Position numbers and translations under genes: made by a program. Shown piece by piece: positions 1-4,790 of a DNA stretch of 8,291 nucleotides (position 1 is its first letter; each line of letters starts with the position of its first letter). The stretch is from Pyramidobacter sp. (lineage in GTDB: Bacteria; Synergistota; Synergistia; Synergistales; Dethiosulfovibrionaceae). The DNA is taken from NCBI GenBank assembly GCA_017940445.1, contig JAGAYQ010000407.1, positions 1 through 8,291 on the forward strand, written 5' to 3'. The notes below the pieces were generated by a model. That model was given only the letters and a program-made list of their open reading frames with translations, made no database searches and had not been told where the DNA came from.

Positions 1-1320
1 ACCGTTTTTGTTGAAGGGGCGCTGCCGGGAGAAATGTGCGTCGCCGCGGTGCGTCAGGAGAAAAAAAGCTACATCCAGGCGCGCGTCGAGCGCGTGACAG
101 AACCCAGTCCGCTGCGGCGTGAACCTCTGTGCAAATGGTACCGCAGCTGCGGCGGATGTCAGCTCCAGCATGCTGAGTATGAACTGCAGTGCCGGATCAA
201 AGCGATGCTCGCGGCAGACGCGCTGCGGCGGATCGGCGGCTTTGAGATCACCTATGAGATTCCCTGTGTGCCGTCTCATAGCGAATGGCGTTATCGCAAT
301 AAAGCTTCGTTCCCGGTGCGGTCGCGCGGAACGAACGGCGCGATCGGATTTTTCAAGTCGGGTACGCACGAGATCGTTCCGGTGGACCGCTGTCCTGTGA
401 TCGGTGACCGTGCCAATAAACTTTATGCAACGCTCCACTATATGATCGAACATGGACAGTTCGACTGCTATGACGAGCACAAGAACAGCGGCTGGCTGCG
501 GCATGTGATCATCCGCAGCGCGCGCGACTGCGAAGAGCTTCTGCTTGTCCTCGTCGCCGCCGCGCGTCCCGAGGGCGACGCTTTGGAGTCTCTTGAAGAG
601 CTGTACGATCATCTCAAAGCCTCGTTCCCGGAGCTGCGCGGTCTGGTCCTCAACATCAATCCCGATGAAGGCAACGTGATCGTCGGCAAAGAGTCGCTGC
701 TCGTCAAAGGCGAGGATATTCTGACGGAGCGCCTTGACCGCTTTGAGCTGGATTTCGACGGGACGGCGTTCTTCCAGGCGAACTCGGTGCAGGCGGCTGA
801 ACTGTTCCGCTATGCTGCTTCACTTGTCGAAGGTCAGAATCTTCTTGAGCTGTACTGCGGAGTCGGGGCGCTGACCGTCTTTCTGGCGCAGAAAGCGGCA
901 AAAATCAGAGCAGTTGAAGTCTGGCCCTCGGCAGTCGCTATGGCGCAGCGCAACGTGAAATACAACCGCATCGAAGGCGTAGAAGTCATCGAAGGCGCGG
1001 CTGAGAATGTCGTAAGTCCTGAGCTTCTGGACGGTGTCGATTGCGTTGTCGTCGATCCCCCGCGCACTGGCTGCGAAAAAAAGGTAGTCGAAGCGATCGC
1101 CGCCAGCGGCGTGAAGCGCGTGCTCTACATCTCGTGCAATCCTGCAACGCTCGCCCGCGACGCTGCGTTGCTGCGCGATGCCGGGTTTGCGATAGACACA
1201 AAGAGCCTGAAAGTGTTCGACATGTTCCCGCAGACGTGCCACGTTGAGACGGTGACACTTTTATCCCGCAGAAAAGATGAGCCGAGAGTACAGGTGACGA
1301 TGACTTGCAAGTCTGACTAA
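1..1320 (+). CDS. rlmD: 23S rRNA (uracil-5-)-methyltransferase RlmD/RumA-type, 5' truncated by window edge
   Basis: SAM-dependent RNA m5U methyltransferase of the TrmA/RumA family; RlmD-type members methylate U1939 of 23S rRNA, while the exact target here is inferred. The reading frame is open from base 1, where the codons read TVFVEGALPGE, a typical TRAM-domain segment, so the ATG at 34 is internal and the true start lies upstream. Counted from that Met, C33, C39, C42 and C120 fit the family [4Fe-4S] ligands. SAM motif I (LYCGVGALT) is near residues 272-280. DPPRTGC and the nucleophile motif ISCNPATLARD (C368) follow. The conserved C-terminal HVETV is encoded at 1240-1254. The 22 or so residues after it do not match my expectation of a native tail and probably come from an inserted element (see the direct repeats). 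It is separated from the next gene by 56 bp with no visible terminator. The family is certain; RlmD versus another paralogue is likely but not proven. Confidence 0.93.
   Translation, partial: TVFVEGALPGEMCVAAVRQEKKSYIQARVERVTEPSPLRREPLCKWYRSCGGCQLQHAEYELQCRIKAMLAADALRRIGGFEITYEIPCVPSHSEWRYRNKASFPVRSRGTNGAIGFFKSGTHEIVPVDRCPVIGDRANKLYATLHYMIEHGQFDCYDEHKNSGWLRHVIIRSARDCEELLLVLVAAARPEGDALESLEELYDHLKASFPELRGLVLNINPDEGNVIVGKESLLVKGEDILTERLDRFELDFDGTAFFQANSVQAAELFRYAASLVEGQNLLELYCGVGALTVFLAQKAAKIRAVEVWPSAVAMAQRNVKYNRIEGVEVIEGAAENVVSPELLDGVDCVVVDPPRTGCEKKVVEAIAASGVKRVLYISCNPATLARDAALLRDAGFAIDTKSLKVFDMFPQTCHVETVTLLSRRKDEPRVQVTMTCKSD
1244..1253 (+). repeat. Direct repeat copy 1 (TTGAGACGGT) in rlmD; putative attachment core
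   Basis: TTGAGACGGT lies in frame in rlmD, where it covers codons of the conserved V-E-T-V C-terminal motif. The same 10-mer recurs at 2777-2786, and a 9/10 match is at 2046-2055. The copies bracket the two AT-rich genes, as expected for an attachment-site core duplicated at each integration. The repeats are seen directly; the attachment-site role is inferred. Confidence 0.6.
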
Positions 1321-1376
1321 TACAGTAAAGAAACGTTTTAATAAATTAACAAATCGTATTTATGGGGATGACTCAG

Positions 1377-2027
1377 ATGAACTATAAGGTAATTGACAGA
1401 GAAACATATTATAGAAAAGGTGTGTACCGTCACTTCTCGGAAGATTGTAAATGCTCGACATCCATGACGGCGAGAATAGATGTCACAAATCTCGCTGCAT
1501 ATTCCAAGAAAACAGAAACAAAGTTTTATATCAACTTTTTATATATTCTTTCAAAGGTTATGAATTCACGCGAAGATTACAGAATGGGATATCTCTGGCA
1601 GACAGATGAACTGATTTGCTATGACGTGGTCAATCCCACACAGTATGTCTTCCATGAAGACACGGAAACCTGCACCCCTGTGTATACGGAATACTTTGAG
1701 GACTATGATAAGTTCTACGCTGCTGCATTGCGGGATGTTGAAGAGGCGAAGAAGACAAGGGAATACGAGCTGGATATGCAAAATCATCCCAACTGGTTCG
1801 ATGCCTCGTTTATTTCATGGCTCTCTTATGATTCACTGAATCTTGAGCTGCCCGATGGAAATCTGTATTTTGCGCCAATTGTCAATTGGGGAAAATACAG
1901 GGAAGAAAACGAAAGACTTGTCATGCCTGTAACTGTTCGGCTGAATCACGCGATTGCTGATGGTTATTTGGTCGCAAATGTATTCCGCCTTCTGGAGCAA
2001 GAAATAAAGTTGTTTGTTGGGCTTTGA
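1377..2027 (+). CDS. CatA-like (type A chloramphenicol acetyltransferase family) O-acetyltransferase
   Basis: Acetyl-CoA-dependent acyltransferase of the trimeric cytoplasmic CatA fold, 216 aa against about 215-220 for the family. The catalytic pair is visible as NHAIADGY, with H191 as general base and D195. S153 in SYDSLNL matches the active-site Ser region of CAT (FTSFDLNV-like). KFYINFLYIL (49-58), VFHEDTET (91-98) and YFAPIVNWGKY (164-174) match conserved CAT blocks. The usual HH at the active site is NH, and the following F-H is Y-L, so chloramphenicol itself may not be the substrate. I prefer the ATG at 1377 (MNYKVIDRETYYRK, like other CatA N-termini) over 1362 or 1368; GGGG at 1364-1367 sits 9 nt upstream of it. 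The gene is AT-rich relative to its flanks and lies between direct repeats, indicating transfer. No convincing promoter was found in the 56-bp upstream gap. Confidence 0.85.
   Translation: MNYKVIDRETYYRKGVYRHFSEDCKCSTSMTARIDVTNLAAYSKKTETKFYINFLYILSKVMNSREDYRMGYLWQTDELICYDVVNPTQYVFHEDTETCTPVYTEYFEDYDKFYAAALRDVEEAKKTREYELDMQNHPNWFDASFISWLSYDSLNLELPDGNLYFAPIVNWGKYREENERLVMPVTVRLNHAIADGYLVANVFRLLEQEIKLFVGL
1863..1900. repeat. Long imperfect palindrome inside the CatA-like gene
   Basis: CTGTATTTT (1863-1871) is the exact reverse complement of AAAATACAG (1892-1900). Nested inside, CCAATTG (1875-1881) pairs with CAATTGG (1883-1889) around a single T. The arms are joined by GCG on one side and GG on the other, so 16 base pairs form with one small internal loop. 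It covers codons of the conserved YFAPIVNWGKY block. No T-run follows on either strand, so it is not a standard terminator. Confidence 0.8.
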
Positions 2028-2045
2028 TTGATATATTCAAAACTG

Positions 2046-2055
2046 TCGAGACGGT
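2046..2055 (+). repeat. Direct repeat copy 2 (TCGAGACGGT); putative attachment core between cassettes
   Basis: TCGAGACGGT matches the rlmD copy at 9 of 10 positions, with GAGACGGT exact. Read as codons it gives V-E-T-V followed by CCLYR and a stop, which resembles an RlmD C-terminus. It lies 18 bp after the CatA-like stop codon and marks the junction between the two single-gene segments. The role as an attachment site is inferred. Confidence 0.55.
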
Positions 2056-2157
2056 ATGCTGCTTGTACCGCTAAAAGAATTGTTATTTGTGCTGTGTGAA
2101 CTAGGGACGCAAGCAAATCTGAACCAACTGAAAGAAGATTGATAAAACAGGATTCGC

Positions 2158-2163
2158 AGAGGA
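2158..2163 (+). promoter_or_regulatory. Ribosome binding site deciding the grpB start
   Basis: AGAGGA ends 7 nt before the ATG at 2171 but only 1 nt before the in-frame TTG at 2165. The ATG is therefore the start. Confidence 0.75.
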
Positions 2164-2170
2164 TTTGACT

Positions 2171-2740
2171 ATGGAAAAAGAACTATCGGAAATGACGTTG
2201 AAAGAATTATGGGATCTATTCCCCATCTTCCTTGTTCAGCCCGATAATCTGTGGATCGAGTATTATAAGGAGATAGAAGCCGAAATTACTGCCCTTTTAA
2301 CAGGTCATCCTGTTAAAAGGATCAGTCACATAGGAAGTACCGCGATACACGGTATATGGGCCAAGAACATTGTTGATGTGATGGTTGAGATCCTTGATAG
2401 TGCTGACATGTTAAAAGTATCGCAAATTATGGAGCAGAATGGTTTTATCATTATGTCCGATGAAAAAAGCCGAATATCACTCAATAGGGGATACACGAAA
2501 GCGGGATTTGGGGATAAGGTTTACCATATTCATCTAAGATACGCAGGTGATAATGATGAACTGTATTTCCGAGACTATCTAAATGATCATCCTTCGATTG
2601 CAAAGGAATATGAAACCTTAAAGCTCGAATTATGGAAGAGATATGAGCATGACAGAGATGCCTATACCGATGCAAAAACTGATTTCATTCGTAAATGGAC
2701 AACAGAAGCCCGTGCTGTATATGGCACAAGGTACAGATAA
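2171..2740 (+). CDS. GrpB family protein (UPF0157, nucleotidyltransferase-like fold)
   Basis: A 189-aa GrpB/UPF0157 protein. This family is related in fold to nucleotidyltransferases; its biochemical role is not settled, so no reaction is assigned. The signature ISHIGSTAIHGIWAKNIVDVMVE lies near residues 52-74; family members usually read HIGSTAxxG(I/L)xAKPIIDI, so the Pro after AK is Asn here. The C-terminal YFRDYLNDHPSIAKEYETLK and DRDAYTDAKTDFI blocks are intact. The N-terminal TLKELWDLFPIFL is typical of a gut Firmicutes subgroup, from memory. The ATG at 2171 is chosen because AGAGGA lies 7 nt upstream. The gene is alone between two direct repeats, 143 bp after the CatA-like gene, AT-rich and probably horizontally acquired. 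Its codons for LLTGHPVK form a perfect 12-bp hairpin. GrpB proteins often travel with resistance-type acetyltransferase genes in accessory DNA, but a joint function cannot be shown. Confidence 0.88.
   Translation: MEKELSEMTLKELWDLFPIFLVQPDNLWIEYYKEIEAEITALLTGHPVKRISHIGSTAIHGIWAKNIVDVMVEILDSADMLKVSQIMEQNGFIIMSDEKSRISLNRGYTKAGFGDKVYHIHLRYAGDNDELYFRDYLNDHPSIAKEYETLKLELWKRYEHDRDAYTDAKTDFIRKWTTEARAVYGTRYR
2293..2320. repeat. Perfect 12-bp inverted repeat inside grpB
   Basis: CCTTTTAACAGG (2293-2304) and CCTGTTAAAAGG (2309-2320) are exact reverse complements separated by TCAT. In RNA or single-stranded DNA this would form a 12-bp stem with a 4-nt loop. It starts about 120 nt into the coding sequence. 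No T-run follows on either strand, so it is not a canonical terminator. Confidence 0.9.
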
Positions 2741-2761
2741 AGTCAAGTTTGTTGATCGGTT

Positions 2762-2782
2762 TCTCAATAAGTTTTATTGAGA
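2762..2782. repeat. 9-bp inverted repeat overlapping the third attachment-like core
   Basis: TCTCAATAA (2762-2770) and TTATTGAGA (2774-2782) are exact reverse complements around GTT. The right arm overlaps the first six bases of TTGAGACGGT, so the left arm is an inverted copy of half of that core. It lies 21 bp after the grpB stop. It could act as a weak terminator, but the stem is mostly A-T and lacks a following T-run. A recombinase-binding arm is the alternative. Confidence 0.7.
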
Positions 2783-2786
2783 CGGT
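2777..2786 (+). repeat. Direct repeat copy 3 (TTGAGACGGT); putative right attachment core
   Basis: An exact 10/10 match to the rlmD sequence at 1244-1253. It coincides with the change from AT-rich to GC-rich DNA and with the start of an RlmD-like C-terminal reading frame, which is what a right junction of an integration into rlmD would look like. Confidence 0.6.
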
Positions 2787-2835
2787 CTGCGCGCTGAGTC
2801 ACAGATATACCGGCCGGGCATCGGCGTGCTGCTGA
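2777..2835 (+). pseudogene. Putative displaced native 3' tail of rlmD
   Basis: From the third repeat the codons read (I)ETVCALSHRYTGRASACC and then TGA at 2833-2835. RlmD proteins commonly end in HVETVxLLSR-like sequence, so ETVCALSHR is a plausible C-terminus cut off from its gene. Against the present rlmD end (ETVTLLSRR) it matches at E, T, V, L, S and R. It has no start codon or ribosome binding site of its own. The fragment is only about 19 codons, so identity rests on its position, the shared repeat and composition. Joining rlmD at 1253 to base 2787 would give an uninterrupted gene. Confidence 0.5.
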
Positions 2836-2931
2836 TCAAAATATTGAGACATCTTTTGTTCCTGACAGAAATTGTGAACGTTGGGGACTGTTCGGGATGT
2901 CTTTATTTCTGCGTGCTTAGTCAGAAAAAAG

Positions 2932-2938
2932 TGGGGGG
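2932..2938 (+). promoter_or_regulatory. Ribosome binding site of the aldo/keto reductase
   Basis: TGGGGGG lies 6 nt upstream of the ATG at 2945 and supports that start. In the rest of the 109 bp between the rlmD-like tail and the gene (2836-2944) I see no convincing promoter or terminator. Confidence 0.6.
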
Positions 2939-2944
2939 ATTGCT

Positions 2945-4069
2945 ATGCTGTTTGACAAGGAAATCAAAAAGCTCGGCTTTGGTCTGATGCGCCTGCCTAA
3001 AAAGGGCGAGGAGTTTGACATCGAGCAGATCAAAGCGATGGTCGACCGCTTTATGGCGGCCGGGTTCACGTATTTCGACACAGCCTGGGCCTATCCAGGC
3101 TCGGAAGACACGATCCGCCAGACGCTGGTCGAGCGCTATCCGCGCGAGAGCTTCCTGCTGGCGACGAAGAACGCCGCCTGGATCAAGTGCGCGACGCGCG
3201 AGGATGCCGTTGTGCAGTTTGAGACATCGCTGAAGCAGACGGGCGCCGGATATTTCGATATGTATCTGCTCCACAATCTGGGAGAGATGCGCACGCATTT
3301 CTTTGACGATTTTGACATGTGGAACTTTGTCAGGGAGAAGAAGGCTGAGGGCAAGATCAGGCATTACGGATTTTCGTTCCACTCGACGCCGGAGGAGCTC
3401 GACGCGATCCTGACGGCTCATCCCGACGCTGAGTTTGTGCAGCTGCAGATCAATTATGCCGACTGGGAGAACCCCGCGATCCAGTCTCGCGGCGTTTACG
3501 AAGTTGCCCGCAGGCACGGAAAGCCTGTGATCGTCATGGAGCCGCTGAAAGGCGGTCTGCTCGCGTCTCCTCCGGAGGCAGTCGCTTCTGTCCTGAAAGC
3601 AGCGGAAGCGGATGTTTCGGCTGCATCGTGGGGGATCCGCTTTGCGGCGAATCTGAAGGGGGTCCTTGTTGTTCTTTCAGGGATGAGCAGTTTAGAGCAG
3701 ATGGAAGACAACATCTCGTATATGAAAGATTTTGACGGACTCTCTGAAACGCAGCTCAACGTCATTGACAAAGCGCGCGAAGAACTGGCGAAGATCCCGC
3801 TGATCCCCTGCACGACGTGCAATTACTGCGCCAAGGTCTGCCCGGCTGAAATCGGCATTTCCGGCACGTTTACGGCGAAGAACATGTACACGCTCTACGG
3901 CAGTCTCGACGCAGCGAAACATCAGGAAAACTGGCTCGTCGCCGGCCATGGCCGCAAGCAGGCCGTGAACTGCCTTAAATGCGGCGCGTGCGAAGCGGCA
4001 TGCCCGCAGCACATTGCCATTCGCGAAGAACTTGCTTCGGCTGCGGAACTGTTTGGCCAAAAGGCATAG
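2945..4069 (+). CDS. Aldo/keto reductase with C-terminal 2[4Fe-4S] ferredoxin domain
   Basis: A 374-aa cytoplasmic oxidoreductase. Residues 1 to about 275 form the aldo/keto reductase TIM barrel. The catalytic tetrad is visible as D45 and Y50 (FDTAWAY), K75 (LLATKN) and H110 (YLLHNLG). KIRHYGFSFH (137-146), MEPLKGG (198-204) and a SGMSS segment (245-249) are typical of the family. Residues 285-360 add a ferredoxin-like part with two motifs, C289-x2-C292-x2-C295-x3-C299-P and C343-x2-C346-x2-C349-x3-C353-P, enough for two [4Fe-4S] clusters. This architecture is widespread in anaerobic bacteria; the substrate is unknown, and electron exchange between nicotinamide and the clusters is inferred. 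There is no signal peptide. GC-rich composition matches the chromosome, so it appears native rather than part of the acquired block. It stands alone, with 221 bp before rimP, and no clear terminator of its own. Confidence 0.92.
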   Translation: MLFDKEIKKLGFGLMRLPKKGEEFDIEQIKAMVDRFMAAGFTYFDTAWAYPGSEDTIRQTLVERYPRESFLLATKNAAWIKCATREDAVVQFETSLKQTGAGYFDMYLLHNLGEMRTHFFDDFDMWNFVREKKAEGKIRHYGFSFHSTPEELDAILTAHPDAEFVQLQINYADWENPAIQSRGVYEVARRHGKPVIVMEPLKGGLLASPPEAVASVLKAAEADVSAASWGIRFAANLKGVLVVLSGMSSLEQMEDNISYMKDFDGLSETQLNVIDKAREELAKIPLIPCTTCNYCAKVCPAEIGISGTFTAKNMYTLYGSLDAAKHQENWLVAGHGRKQAVNCLKCGACEAACPQHIAIREELASAAELFGQKA

Positions 4070-4170
4070 CGCGTATCGAGCAAGAGTGCTTTTGACCGTT
4101 TGAAAGCGCAAAAGTCTGAATTGGAACACGGAAAGAGTTCACGAAAACCGGATATTTTTACTTTAGAGTA

Positions 4171-4199
4171 TTGATTCACATGGATTTCTATGCTACAAT
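4171..4199 (+). promoter_or_regulatory. Sigma70-type promoter of the rimP-infB operon
   Basis: TTGATT (-35, 4171-4176), a 17-nt spacer and TACAAT (-10, 4194-4199) form a near-consensus promoter with an extended -10 (TGC before TACAAT). Transcription would begin near 4206, giving an RNA leader of about 85 nt before rimP. The upstream stretch 4070-4170 is non-coding, with no clear terminator. Confidence 0.75.
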
Positions 4200-4227
4200 C
4201 CAACCAGATTTCGGGGAGTATGGAGGG

Positions 4228-4258
4228 AAGAGTGGGCAGTGCCCACTCTTCGTTTTTT
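4228..4258 (+). terminator. Intrinsic-terminator-like hairpin in the rimP operon leader (candidate attenuator)
   Basis: AAGAGTGGGC (4228-4237) and GCCCACTCTT (4241-4250) are exact reverse complements around AGT. They are followed by CG and six T. The hairpin begins about 22 nt after the predicted transcription start and ends 33 nt before rimP. A terminator placed between an operon's own promoter and first gene suggests regulated read-through. The T-run is set back from the stem by CG, which would make it a weak terminator. In Bacillus subtilis a leader terminator of the equivalent operon is reported to respond to NusA; whether this one does is inference. Confidence 0.8.
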
Positions 4259-4290
4259 ATAAAACGCTCCCCATGACTGCGGGGACGACG

Positions 4291-4788
4291 ATGGATCTGG
4301 AAAAAATATCTGAAGAACTGAAAGCGCTGACTGAACGGCTTGGTTTTGAGTACGTGGGGATGGAAGCTGTGAAAGAAGCCGGCGAGAATATCCTGCGGCT
4401 CTATGCCGACAGAGAAGGCGGCATCTCCCTTGACGACTGCGAGAAGATCGCAGGTGAAGCCAACGCCTTTCTGGATGAAAAAGCTGACGAGATCGAGGGG
4501 AACTACCTTTTCGAGGTCAGTTCGCCGGGACTGGAACGGCCGCTTTTCAAACTTGAAGATTACGCCCGTTTTGTCGGACGCGTCGCGAATGTCAGACTGA
4601 AAAGCGCCTGCGAGGGGAGAAAGCGCTTCCAGGCGACGATCGAAGGCGTCCGTGATGAGAACGTGCTGTTCGACAGCGGCGGGGAACCGCTTGACGTGCC
4701 GTTTGCGGCGATCATGTCAGCCAGGCTGGCGTATATAGAACAAAAGGGACAGAAGAAAACATTCAGGAAAAACGGAGGAAAGAAATAA
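4291..4788 (+). CDS. rimP: Ribosome maturation factor RimP
   Basis: RimP binds the 30S subunit and helps its late maturation. The protein has 165 aa, close to the usual 150-160. The family signature YLFEVSSPGLERPL is at residues 72-85, preceded by LRLYADREGGISLDDCEKI (35-53), typical of the N-terminal domain. The C-terminal SH3-like part covers about 90-150, and a short basic tail (KKTFRKNGGKK) ends the protein. The start is the ATG at 4291, with GGGG 6 nt upstream and a typical MDLEKISEEL beginning. The frame stays open upstream to a TTG at 4171, but that codon is the -35 box and the extension would cross the promoter and hairpin, so a longer protein is rejected. It is first in the operon; nusA begins 2 bp after the stop. 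Confidence 0.95.
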   Translation: MDLEKISEELKALTERLGFEYVGMEAVKEAGENILRLYADREGGISLDDCEKIAGEANAFLDEKADEIEGNYLFEVSSPGLERPLFKLEDYARFVGRVANVRLKSACEGRKRFQATIEGVRDENVLFDSGGEPLDVPFAAIMSARLAYIEQKGQKKTFRKNGGKK

Positions 4789-4790
4789 CA

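Larger units (their letters stand above)
1254..2055 (+). mobile_element. Putative single-gene integrated cassette 1 (CatA-like), between att-like repeats
   Basis: This 802-bp segment runs from just after the first GAGACGGT copy to the end of the second. It holds the last codons of the present rlmD reading frame, a short AT-rich spacer, the CatA-like gene and 28 bp of downstream DNA. Its composition (22/60 G+C in 1381-1440) differs from rlmD and the downstream operon. There is no integrase or other recombinase gene, so if mobile it would need one in trans, or it is the leftover of a larger element. The left edge supplies an in-frame end to rlmD, which would keep the target gene functional. Boundaries and mobility are inferred from repeats and composition. 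Confidence 0.5.
2056..2786 (+). mobile_element. Putative single-gene integrated cassette 2 (grpB), between att-like repeats
   Basis: This 731-bp segment lies between the second and third GAGACGGT copies and contains one gene of the GrpB family. It is AT-rich (21/60 G+C in 2401-2460), and composition switches back to GC-rich directly after its right repeat (34/60 in 2787-2846). Its left end, after the core, shares a partly matching stretch with the left end of cassette 1 (CCGC-x-AAAAGA-like), including a one-base difference that creates a stop. Its right end carries a 9-bp inverted repeat overlapping the core. No recombinase gene is present. Mobility is an inference. Confidence 0.5.

Noticed and set aside
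1321..1376. Promoter for the CatA-like gene in the AT-rich gap
   Set aside because: AT-rich hexamers are present, but no -35/-10 pair has acceptable spacing and distance to the start; transcription from rlmD is possible.
1646..1662. TGTCTTC-CAT-GAAGACA hairpin in the CatA-like gene
   Set aside because: A 7-bp stem is expected several times by chance in a window of this length. The same applies to the 7-bp AGCCTGG/CCAGGCT hairpin near 3082-3101 in the reductase gene.
2056..2142. 28-codon frame (MLLVPLKELLFVL...) starting directly after the second repeat
   Set aside because: No ribosome binding site and no recognised similarity. It is more likely element-end sequence than a gene.
2844..2850. 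Fourth partial core copy TTGAGAC
   Set aside because: Only 7 of 10 bases match, GGT is missing, and there is no composition change at this point; probably chance.
4088..4107. Possible terminator after the aldo/keto reductase (GCTTT...AAAGC)
   Set aside because: The stem is only 5 bp with a 10-nt loop and no T-run follows.
4171..4290. N-terminal extension of rimP from a TTG at 4171
   Set aside because: The TTG is the -35 box of the operon promoter, and the extension would be encoded across the promoter and the leader hairpin. ATG 4291 has a ribosome binding site and the normal RimP N-terminus.
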